From assembly GCA_040007895.1 (NCBI GenBank), contig JBDTUE010000118.1:1-12485 (forward strand): 12,485 nt of DNA. Direction: 5' to 3'. Each line of letters opens with the position of its first letter. The stretch's first letter is position 1. The stretch comes from JADJLQ01 sp040007895. Its GTDB lineage: Bacteria > Bacteroidota > Bacteroidia > Chitinophagales > Saprospiraceae. The notes beneath the pieces are model-generated. The model was not told where the DNA came from. It saw only the letters and a program-made list of their open reading frames with translations, and made no database searches. Positions 5,625-12,485 of this stretch are shown here, piece by piece. Made by a program: the position numbers and the translations under genes.

Positions 5625-7226
5625 ATGAAAAAGACTTTATTATTTCTTTTGCTGATCACAACATCATTACTCCCGGCGCAAAAGGACCCAGCCCAAATAA
5701 AGTTGTTTCGATTCGGATCATTTGAACAAGAGAAACCTGCCGTAGAATACCCGGATGGAACACGCCTGGATGTTTCCGGTTTTGGTGAAGATTATAACGA
5801 AGCATTTTTTGCTAAAGATGGAATCAAAAGATTACAAAGCTGGTTGATCGACAATGCCAGTAAATGTCCTCCTGTTCCGAACAATTTTCGGTGGGGTTCA
5901 TGTGTTGCACGACCATCTAAAATCGTAGCCATAGGTCTTAATTATGTCGAACATATTCGTGAAGGGCAGGGCTCTGCAGCTACTCCGCCTAAAGAACCAA
6001 TTATTTTTTTAAAATCTACTTCTGCATTTTGCGGTCCATATGATGATGCCATCATTCCAAGAAATTCCGTAAAGATGGATTGGGAGGTAGAGTTAGCTAT
6101 CATCATTGGTAAAAAAGCATCTTATGTGAGTGAAGCTGATGCATTGAATTATGTAGCAGGTTATTCGATCATGAATGACTATAGTGAACGGGAATGGCAA
6201 TTGCAAAAAGATGGCGGACAATGGGACAAAGGCAAAAGCTCCGATCGTTTTGCTCCGCTCGGACCTTATCTCATATTACCTGGAAATATAGGTAATCCAC
6301 AAGCATTAAATCTGTCTCTGACATTAAATGGTAAGGTCATGCAAAAAGCGAATACGAGTGATATGATTTTTAATATTGCTCAACTCGTTAGTTATACCAG
6401 TGAACACATGACTTTATTGCCTGGTGATGTGATCTCATCCGGAACTCCTTCTGGCGTGGGCTCAGGGCATAAGCCTCCTCTTTTTTTAAAAGAAGGAGAC
6501 GCAGTAGAATTATCCATTGAACATATCGGCACCCAAAAGCAGTCGGTCATCTCCTTTTTACAATCTCAACTCACTGCCGACGAATGGAAGGAATATAAGG
6601 ATTGGGTAGCTTTGGGTGTAGGTGGTTTACCTAATACATTGGAAGGATATCGTACACTACAAGTTTTGAATAAAAGCATGTTAAATCCATTGGATATTAG
6701 CCCATTAAATCCTATGATAGGAACGAAGGAGGACAAATCATTTATCAAAAAATTACCAACAAGGATTGGTCAACGGCCTATGATTGCACCGTTTGCTATT
6801 CCTCATCGTCAAACCAATCAGCACAATGACACGACGATTCGTGCGTTAGAAATGAAACTTTTCGATTCACAGGTAGCTCATAACTCTGCTTTATTACAAT
6901 TTAAGACCAGTGGATTTGAAAAGAATAACCAGGCTCTCTTTTTAAAAGACACAATACATGCCAATGCTGCGATGATCAAAAGGACACATGGAGAGATTGC
7001 ACATATTCATCCACATGACGGATCCATGCATATGACATATTTAAGTGCGAGCGATGCAAAAAAAATAATTGAAGCGGGCTGGGGAGAGTTGCATGGCCTG
7101 GCAGGTAGTGATAGATTGTCGGCTACTTATGTTATGATCTATTCACCTCGTGATGAAAAAGAATTAAACATTACCAAACAAATTTTAGAAGCTGCTATAA
7201 AGTTTGCTACTTATATTCCTAAATGA
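5625..7226 (+). CDS. Secreted FAH-fold hydrolase fused to a DUF5519 (luciferase-like) domain
   Basis: From the ATG at 5625 (preferred over an in-frame TTG at 5595) the product has 533 residues. Residues 1-19 form a signal peptide (KK, then LLFLLLITTSLL, cut near PAQ). Residues about 25-312 are a complete FAH domain: GLNYVEH (104-110), metal ligands in WEVELA (Glu154, Glu156) and NDYSERE (Asp185), then GPYLILPG and LLPGDVISSGTPSGVG (264-279). The family hydrolyses or hydrates 2-keto and diketo acids in aromatic, sugar-acid or tyrosine breakdown, and is normally cytoplasmic. After a linker, residues about 375-530 match DUF5519: HGEIAHIHPHDGSMHM (455-470), DAKKIIEAGWGELHGLAG and YVMIYSPRDEKEL. 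DUF5519 has no known activity. Both halves look intact, with no frameshift. The gene is 96 nt after araC and 41 nt before the dienelactone-hydrolase gene. Both families are recognised from motifs; the joint function is unknown. Confidence 0.85.
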   Translation: MKKTLLFLLLITTSLLPAQKDPAQIKLFRFGSFEQEKPAVEYPDGTRLDVSGFGEDYNEAFFAKDGIKRLQSWLIDNASKCPPVPNNFRWGSCVARPSKIVAIGLNYVEHIREGQGSAATPPKEPIIFLKSTSAFCGPYDDAIIPRNSVKMDWEVELAIIIGKKASYVSEADALNYVAGYSIMNDYSEREWQLQKDGGQWDKGKSSDRFAPLGPYLILPGNIGNPQALNLSLTLNGKVMQKANTSDMIFNIAQLVSYTSEHMTLLPGDVISSGTPSGVGSGHKPPLFLKEGDAVELSIEHIGTQKQSVISFLQSQLTADEWKEYKDWVALGVGGLPNTLEGYRTLQVLNKSMLNPLDISPLNPMIGTKEDKSFIKKLPTRIGQRPMIAPFAIPHRQTNQHNDTTIRALEMKLFDSQVAHNSALLQFKTSGFEKNNQALFLKDTIHANAAMIKRTHGEIAHIHPHDGSMHMTYLSASDAKKIIEAGWGELHGLAGSDRLSATYVMIYSPRDEKELNITKQILEAAIKFATYIPK

Positions 7227-7267
7227 TAAAATAATTTCTTCGACACTTTTTTTTAAAATCAAGATTT

Positions 7268-8137
7268 ATGTTTAAACTAATTATCTCTATTCAAATTGCG
7301 TTGTTTGGTTTTTGGTTTTTAATCAGTAATGTTCTGATTAAACATCCGAAAGCTACTTTATCAGATGTTACCGTTTGCCATTCTATTCCTTCGGAAGATA
7401 TGCGATTATTCGCTTTGGATCCTGAGTTCCAGGCTTTGCATCCTTCTCCATTAAAATTAGATTATGAAGGACTGGGGCAAGCAATTACATTCAAAACTGC
7501 AGATGGCGCGGATGCGAATGGATACCTGATCTCCTCAAAAAAGAAAAGTGATCAATGGTTAATGGTATACCAGGAATGGTGGGGGTTAAATGATTTTATC
7601 CGCAAACAATCCGACACCTATTATAAAGACCTTGGCGAAAATGTAAATGTATTAGCTGTCGATTTATATGACGGCAAGATCGCGACCACTCCCCAGGAAG
7701 CTGGCAAATTAGTATCCGAAGCAAAAGAGCCAAGATTGGAATCCATCATCAACGCGGCAATAGGATATGTAGGAAAAAAAGCTAAGATCGCCAATGTGGG
7801 CTGGTGTTTTGGAGGAGGTTGGTCATTGCGTTCCGGCTTGCAGGGAGGTAAACAAACGGTCGGTACAGTCATGTATTATGGCATGCCGGTAAAAGATGTG
7901 GAAAAATTAAAAATGCTTAGTGGTGATGTATTAGGGCTATTTGCAACCGAAACAAGGATTTCAAAAGAAGTCATCGAAGAGTTTGCCGCTAATATGAAAT
8001 TAGCCGGTAAATCATTGGAATATAAAATATTTAATGGTGTACATGGATTTGCCAACCCCAGTAATCCTAAATACGACGAAGCTCTGGGTAAAGAAGCTTA
8101 TGATATGTCGCTAGCTTATTTAAAAAAGAAATTTTAA
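7268..8137 (+). CDS. Dienelactone-hydrolase-like protein, membrane-anchored or exported
   Basis: The 289-aa protein begins with a hydrophobic helix (residues 4-24), with no clear cleavage site, so it may be anchored facing the periplasm. The alpha/beta-hydrolase part covers residues about 66-289. QEWWGLNDF (102-110) holds the family Glu103. GWCFGGGWS (178-186) is the nucleophile elbow with Cys180, and GVHGFANPSNPKY (257-269) holds His259. The usual catalytic Asp should lie in the segment reading LFATETRIS (224-232), where relatives I recall have an Asp around position 229; here it is Thr. Dienelactone hydrolases open lactones or esters in aromatic catabolism. Activity could be altered, or another acid could substitute. 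It sits 41 nt after the FAH fusion and 59 nt before GH3, in the same probable operon. Confidence 0.85.
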   Translation: MFKLIISIQIALFGFWFLISNVLIKHPKATLSDVTVCHSIPSEDMRLFALDPEFQALHPSPLKLDYEGLGQAITFKTADGADANGYLISSKKKSDQWLMVYQEWWGLNDFIRKQSDTYYKDLGENVNVLAVDLYDGKIATTPQEAGKLVSEAKEPRLESIINAAIGYVGKKAKIANVGWCFGGGWSLRSGLQGGKQTVGTVMYYGMPVKDVEKLKMLSGDVLGLFATETRISKEVIEEFAANMKLAGKSLEYKIFNGVHGFANPSNPKYDEALGKEAYDMSLAYLKKKF

Positions 8138-8196
8138 TAAATCCAATAGCATTATTCAATTTGTTTCTAAACTCTAATTTCTAAAAAACCTTTCCA

Positions 8197-10530
8197 ATGA
8201 AATCTTATCTGCTTCTGTTTGTAGCAATATGTACGATGATCACCAGCACAACTTCGCAATCTGCATTCATCACTGTTCCGAATAAAGGAGGGCAATCCAT
8301 CACCTATTCTCCATCTTCAGGTATTAAAATTCTTAAAGTACAAGGGTACTCTTTTAAAGACCTGAATAAAAATGGCAAACTTGATTCTTATGAAGATTGG
8401 CGATTACCTGCGGAAGTCAGAGCTAAAGATTTATCGTCAAAATTATCTATCGAACAAATTGCCGGTCTTATGTTGTATAGTGCTCATCAATCTATACCGG
8501 CAAGACCAAGAGGTTTTCAATCGGGTACGTACAACGGAAAACCATTTCCGGAATCAGGGGCCAAACCGGAAGACCTTACCGATCAGCAAAAAATATTTCT
8601 GGAGAAAGATAATCTACGGCATGTATTAATTACAACTGTAGAGTCGCCGGAAGTATCCGCAAAGTGGAATAATAATGTTCAGGCATTTTGTGAAAGTGTA
8701 GGTTTTGGTATTCCGGCAAACAATAGTTCTGATCCAAGGCATGGCACTGTTGCAAAGGCAGAATATGATGCCGCAGCCGGCGGTGCTATATCAATGTGGC
8801 CCGGCCAATTGGGTATGGCTGCAACCTTTGATCCTATGATCGTACAACGGTTCGGCCAGGTTGCCGCGCAAGAGTATCGTGCATTAGGCATCACTACTGC
8901 TCTATCTCCACAAGTAGATATAGCTACAGAGCCAAGGTGGTCAAGAGTCAATGGAACATTTGGTGAAAACCCTTATCTGTCTGCAGCGATGTCGCGAGCT
9001 TATTGTGATGGATTTCAAACTTCAGAAGGAAACAAAGAGATAAAAGATGGATGGGGATATAATAGTGTAAATGCCATGGTAAAACATTGGCCGGGTGGCG
9101 GTTCCGGTGAAGCAGGCCGCGATGCACATTATGCTATTGGAAAGTATGCCGTATATCCCGGTCATAATTTTCAAATGCATTTTATTCCTTTTACTGAAGG
9201 GGCATTTAAACTTATTGGAAAAACAAAAATGGCTTCTGCTGTCATGCCGTATTATACTATCTCCTGGAATCAGGACGAAAAAAACAAAGAAAATGTTGGC
9301 AATAGTTATAATAAATATATCATCACGGACTTGCTTAGAAATAAATATAAATTCGATGGAGTGGCCTGTACCGATTGGTCTGTAACTCATGATCATAAAA
9401 TGATGGATATGTTTACGGATGGCAAATCATGGGGCACTGAAAAAATGTCTGAGGCTGAGCGTCATTACAAAGTGTTGATGGCCGGCGTGGATCAGTTTGG
9501 AGGTAATAATGATGCCAAGCCTATTATCGAAGCTTATGCTATAGGTGTAAAAGATGTCGGTGAAAAATTGATGCGTGCGAGGATGGAAGTATCGGCTGTA
9601 CGATTATTGAAAAATATATTCAGAGTAGGTTTATTTGAAAATCCTTACGTAAAACCGGATGAAACCAAATCTATTGTTGGCAAACCTGATTTTATGAAAG
9701 AAGGTTACCAGGCACAGTTAAAGTCCATAGTCATGCTGAAGAATAAATCCAATGTATTACCATTAGCATCTGGTAAGACGGTTTATGTTCCTAAAAAATT
9801 TACACCGAAGAGTAGAAATTTTCTTGGGATGGAAACACCGGAGTCTATGGATTACCCTGTTAATATGACCATTGTCAAAAAATATTTTAAAGTCACAGAC
9901 AATCCCGATGAAGCGGATTTTGCTTTAGTATTTATTGAAAATCCCAAATCAGGTATTGGTTATGATGCAAAAGATTTAAAGAACAATGGCAATGGTTATT
10001 TGCCGATCAGTTTACAATTTAAAGAATACACTGCTACGGATGCAAGAGCAGAGAGTCTGGCAGGAGGAGATCCGATGGAAACATCTGCTAACAGAACGTA
10101 TAAAAACAAATCCATTACTTCTTCCAATGTTTCCGATCTATCTATGGTAACCGATACATATGATAAAATGAAAGGTAAGCCGGTGATCGTATCGATAGCG
10201 ATGGACAATCCCATGTTATTTAATGAATTCGAATCAAAGGCCAATGCCATCATCGTAGGATTCAGAGTACAGGATCAGGTCTTACTCGATATTTTGACTG
10301 GCAAGGCAGAACCCAGTGGTTTATTGCCAATGCAGATGCCTGCCGATATGAGTACCGTAGAATTACAAGCAGAAGATGTACCTCAGGATATGAAATGTCA
10401 TACCGATACGGAGGGACATGTTTATGATTTTGCCTTTGGTTTAAACTGGAAAGGTGTAATCAAGGATGCAAGAACAATGAAATTTTCACAAGCCATGATA
10501 TCAAAAACCATTAATTCAAAAACAAAATGA
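8197..10530 (+). CDS. Secreted glycoside hydrolase family 3 enzyme
   Basis: This is a 777-aa GH3 protein with an N-terminal signal peptide (hydrophobic YLLLFVAICTMI, cut around residue 20). Residues 55-66 form a canonical EF-hand loop, DLNKNGKLDSYE, running into DWRLP. The N-terminal barrel (about 75-480) carries SDPRHG (178-183), a KHWPGGG sugar-binding motif (296-302) and TDW with the expected nucleophile Asp393. The second alpha/beta domain (about 500-755) has the typical SIVMLKNKSNVLPL start and an ending with EGHVYDFAFGLNW. No FnIII domain follows, only a basic 20-residue tail. GH3 enzymes remove terminal beta-linked glucose, xylose or related sugars, including from aryl glycosides. The substrate cannot be fixed. 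The gene overlaps yceI by ATGA, which indicates translational coupling. Confidence 0.92.
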   Translation: MKSYLLLFVAICTMITSTTSQSAFITVPNKGGQSITYSPSSGIKILKVQGYSFKDLNKNGKLDSYEDWRLPAEVRAKDLSSKLSIEQIAGLMLYSAHQSIPARPRGFQSGTYNGKPFPESGAKPEDLTDQQKIFLEKDNLRHVLITTVESPEVSAKWNNNVQAFCESVGFGIPANNSSDPRHGTVAKAEYDAAAGGAISMWPGQLGMAATFDPMIVQRFGQVAAQEYRALGITTALSPQVDIATEPRWSRVNGTFGENPYLSAAMSRAYCDGFQTSEGNKEIKDGWGYNSVNAMVKHWPGGGSGEAGRDAHYAIGKYAVYPGHNFQMHFIPFTEGAFKLIGKTKMASAVMPYYTISWNQDEKNKENVGNSYNKYIITDLLRNKYKFDGVACTDWSVTHDHKMMDMFTDGKSWGTEKMSEAERHYKVLMAGVDQFGGNNDAKPIIEAYAIGVKDVGEKLMRARMEVSAVRLLKNIFRVGLFENPYVKPDETKSIVGKPDFMKEGYQAQLKSIVMLKNKSNVLPLASGKTVYVPKKFTPKSRNFLGMETPESMDYPVNMTIVKKYFKVTDNPDEADFALVFIENPKSGIGYDAKDLKNNGNGYLPISLQFKEYTATDARAESLAGGDPMETSANRTYKNKSITSSNVSDLSMVTDTYDKMKGKPVIVSIAMDNPMLFNEFESKANAIIVGFRVQDQVLLDILTGKAEPSGLLPMQMPADMSTVELQAEDVPQDMKCHTDTEGHVYDFAFGLNWKGVIKDARTMKFSQAMISKTINSKTK

Positions 10531-11099
10531 AACAAATTATTTTTTCTCTCGTATTAGTATTGCTGAATAGTTCAGCAAATGCCCAGTGGACGCTGGATAA
10601 GAATCATTCTAAATTTACATTCATAGCCCTGCACCACGGGATTTCTGAATTAGATGGGTATTTTAAAAAATTTGATGGTAAAATCACCGCTACCAAAGAT
10701 GATCTTTCAGATGCTGTTTTTGATATTAGTATTGAAACAGCCAGTCTCAATACCGATCTGGAGATGAGGGACAATCATCTTAAAAGTGAAGACATGTTTA
10801 ATGTAGTCAACTTTCCTTTGATGACCTTCAAGAGTACTTCTTTGAAAAAAATCTCAGGCAATAAATATGCTATGATGGGTGACCTGACCATAAAAGGAAT
10901 TACTAAATCAATCACTCTGGATGTTACGATGAATGGACCTGTCGCGCATCCGGATCCAAAAAACACAATACCACAACTTGGTATGAAAGCACTGGCTACC
11001 GTCAAAAGAAGTGATTTTGGTATTGGAAGCAAACTTCCGGTAGCTATGGTAGGTGATGAAATACAGATACGGGCCACCGGTGAATTTCAGAAGAAATAA
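10527..11099 (+). CDS. YceI-family periplasmic lipocalin-like protein
   Basis: The 190-aa product has a signal peptide (residues 1-19, cut after SANA) followed by the family opening WTLDKNHSKFTFIALHHG (21-38), then the lipocalin-like beta barrel. Diagnostic blocks are RDNHLKSEDMFNVVNFPLMT, LTIKGITKSITLDV and ATVKRSDFGI, all in the right order and spacing. YceI proteins bind long isoprenoid or amphiphilic ligands in the periplasm, and some are linked to stress or acid. The ATG overlaps the GH3 stop (ATGA), so the two should be made together. A binding role for a hydrophobic substrate or product of the cluster is inference. Confidence 0.92.
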   Translation: MKQIIFSLVLVLLNSSANAQWTLDKNHSKFTFIALHHGISELDGYFKKFDGKITATKDDLSDAVFDISIETASLNTDLEMRDNHLKSEDMFNVVNFPLMTFKSTSLKKISGNKYAMMGDLTIKGITKSITLDVTMNGPVAHPDPKNTIPQLGMKALATVKRSDFGIGSKLPVAMVGDEIQIRATGEFQKK

Positions 11100-11116
11100 T
11101 TTTTTATACGACGTTC

Positions 11117-11914
11117 ATGCTGCATACGGAAATAAAAGATGAAGTCCTCTTCATTAAACTGAATCGACCTGAAAAACGAAATGCTATCAACGATGAAATC
11201 ATACTTCAACTTGATTCCATTTTTTCATCTGTTTCGCCGGATATAAAATGTGCGATCATCTACGGGGAAGGAAAACATTTCAGTGCAGGGCTTGATTTAT
11301 CTGACCTTACTGAAAGAAATGTCATTCAAGGCATTCACCATAGTCGTATGTGGCATAGAGCTATGGATAAAATTCAATTTAGTCCGGTTCCCGTGATTGC
11401 AGTATTACATGGGGCATGTATTGGTGGTGGGTTGGAATTAGCATCTGCATGTCATATACGGGTTTCCGATATGAGCACATATTATGCGTTGCCAGAAGGA
11501 CAACGCGGTATTTATGTAGGAGGTGGATCTTCAATACGCTTGCCTCAATTGATAGGAATTCAGCGAATGACTGATATGATGCTTACGGGCAGAGTGTATA
11601 ATGCAGAAGAAGGCGAACGAATTGGTATTGCACAATATCTGACTGCTATCGGTACAGCCTTAGAAAAGGGAATAGATCTGGCTCAAAAAATAAAAACAAA
11701 TTCAAGTCTGACGAATTACGCTGTCACCAATGTATTACCAAGAATTATAAATGCAGGTGCAGATTCCGGTCTGATGATGGAAAGTCTTATTGCAGCTATA
11801 GCACAAGACACACCGGATGCCAAAACAAGATTGAATGATTTTTTAGAAGGCCGCGCCAATAAAGTTTCTTCCGTTTCCGAATTCATCATCAAATCTCCGA
11901 AATCCGAATCCTGA
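11117..11914 (+). CDS. Crotonase / enoyl-CoA hydratase-family protein
   Basis: The 265-aa protein shows the full crotonase fold. NRPEKRNAI (16-24) leads to the first oxyanion block GEGKHFSAGLDL (50-61), then HGACIGGGLELA (98-109). The two catalytic glutamates of enoyl-CoA hydratases are present, Glu107 in GGLELA and Glu127 in ALPEGQ, 20 residues apart as in the canonical enzymes. Members hydrate enoyl-CoA thioesters; relatives acting on feruloyl-CoA also cleave to vanillin and acetyl-CoA. No signal peptide, so it is cytoplasmic. The following ligase gene starts 8 nt later, and the pair suggests activation then hydration or lyase action on an aryl-propenoate. The last 16 residues (SSVSEFIIKSPKSES) have low-complexity character, the final part being encoded by short direct repeats, and look like an add-on to the usual C-terminus. 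Confidence 0.88.
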   Translation: MLHTEIKDEVLFIKLNRPEKRNAINDEIILQLDSIFSSVSPDIKCAIIYGEGKHFSAGLDLSDLTERNVIQGIHHSRMWHRAMDKIQFSPVPVIAVLHGACIGGGLELASACHIRVSDMSTYYALPEGQRGIYVGGGSSIRLPQLIGIQRMTDMMLTGRVYNAEEGERIGIAQYLTAIGTALEKGIDLAQKIKTNSSLTNYAVTNVLPRIINAGADSGLMMESLIAAIAQDTPDAKTRLNDFLEGRANKVSSVSEFIIKSPKSES

Positions 11915-11922
11915 AATCCGAA
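11899..11922. repeat. Short direct repeat at the crotonase stop
   Basis: GAAATCCGAA occurs at 11899-11908 and again at 11913-11922, separated by TCCT (14-bp period). The repeats encode the last crotonase residues and its TGA, and run to the start of the next gene. AATCCGAA-type satellites recur in Bacteroidota intergenic DNA as far as I recall. Confidence 0.6.
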
Positions 11923-12485
11923 ATGACTCTCGTTCGTAATCGATCACTCTTTGGTCCACAAAAAACCTCCAGGGTCTTACAGGATGACGGTACTGTTTAC
12001 TATTCATCCACGGATCTTTTACAAGCATACCCTGAAAAAATCACTCAAAAATTAATTCATTGGTCTTCTGTATCACCGGACAAAACATTCCTGGCACAAA
12101 GAGATCATCACAGTAAATGGAATTGTTTGACCTATAAAAATGCTTTACTCAAAGTCAAAACAATCGCTCAGTATTTATTGAATCAACATATTTCCGATAC
12201 TGAAAGCATAGTGATATTATCTGAGAACAGCATTGAACATGGTCTTTTGGCTTTAGCAGCCATGTATATCGGAATACCTTATAGCCCGATATCACCTGCC
12301 TATTCAATGATATCGGATGATTTTATCAAACTGGGCCATTGTTTAAAAGCAATGACACCTAAAATAATATTTGTTCAGGATCAAGACAAATTTCATCGGG
12401 CCATTCAATTTGCAAAAAATCTTTTTCCTCAGGCACTGGTGATGTCGGCGGAAGATGTTAATTCAATAGCTACACTGGAAGATTC
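11923..12485 (+). CDS. Feruloyl-CoA-synthase-like acyl-CoA ligase, N-terminal part (runs off the right edge)
   Basis: The ATG at 11923 opens 187 codons to the window edge without a stop. The region LLQAYPEKITQKLIHWSSVS, then PDKTFLAQRD and KWNCLTYKNAL, followed by SENSIEHGLLALAAMYIGIP and SPISPAYSMIS (about 140 residues in total), is the characteristic N-terminus of feruloyl-CoA synthases, AMP-forming ANL ligases that activate hydroxycinnamates with ATP and CoA. The ATP-binding and C-terminal domains lie beyond the window, so substrate residues cannot be checked. It is 8 nt after the crotonase gene and probably cotranscribed. Together they would form the CoA-dependent ferulate-type route. Identification is from memory of the family N-terminus; a related aryl or fatty acid ligase is possible. 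Confidence 0.75.
   Translation, partial: MTLVRNRSLFGPQKTSRVLQDDGTVYYSSTDLLQAYPEKITQKLIHWSSVSPDKTFLAQRDHHSKWNCLTYKNALLKVKTIAQYLLNQHISDTESIVILSENSIEHGLLALAAMYIGIPYSPISPAYSMISDDFIKLGHCLKAMTPKIIFVQDQDKFHRAIQFAKNLFPQALVMSAEDVNSIATLED

Noticed and set aside
9022..9396. Long open frames on both strands inside the GH3 gene
   Set aside because: GH3 motifs on the plus strand run unbroken across this interval, so these are shadow frames.
1..12485. tRNA, rRNA, CRISPR array, insertion sequence or toxin-antitoxin genes
   Set aside because: None was seen by eye: no cloverleaf tails, no spaced repeats, no transposase motifs and no paired small toxin-like ORFs.

Overview
The window looks like a Bacteroidota chromosome fragment. 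Most of it is AT-rich, starts generally lack strong Shine-Dalgarno sites, several upstream regions carry the Bacteroidota -7 motif TAnnTTTG, and the families (secreted DUF3237, GH3, YceI, CsbD, short AraC regulators) fit that phylum. The order within the phylum cannot be fixed from this sequence.

Left edge (1-605, minus): the N-terminal part of a tandem-PAS signalling protein. It is markedly GC-richer than the rest and has a strong AAAGGAG ribosome site. Both are unlike the neighbours, so it is either acquired DNA (proteobacterial in style) or a chimeric contig join. A gene-poor stretch follows (606-1022).

Left-centre (about 1020-3800, all minus): a short family 2-like glycosyltransferase, a DoxX-family membrane protein, and a small envelope-stress group made of a 52-aa lmo0937-type membrane peptide (missed by simple ORF length cut-offs), a coiled-coil lipoprotein and CsbD. 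Hairpins that can act as terminators separate the last three. One good plus-strand promoter match points antisense into the 52-aa gene.

Right two thirds (4066-12485, all plus): a compact co-directional cluster. It holds a secreted DUF3237 protein, an AraC regulator, a secreted fusion of a fumarylacetoacetate-hydrolase (FAH) fold with a DUF5519 domain, an exported dienelactone-hydrolase-like protein that seems to lack the catalytic Asp, a secreted GH3 glycosidase with an EF-hand loop, a secreted YceI protein (ATGA overlap with GH3), a crotonase, and the start of a feruloyl-CoA-synthase-like ligase that runs off the window. Spacings are -4 to 96 nt.

Working model (inference): AraC-controlled catabolism of glycosylated or esterified aromatic (hydroxycinnamate-like) compounds. 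Envelope enzymes would free the aromatic acid, and the ligase plus crotonase would activate and shorten the side chain in the cytoplasm. The extracytoplasmic FAH-DUF5519 fusion and its association with DUF3237 and YceI are the least explained and most interesting parts.
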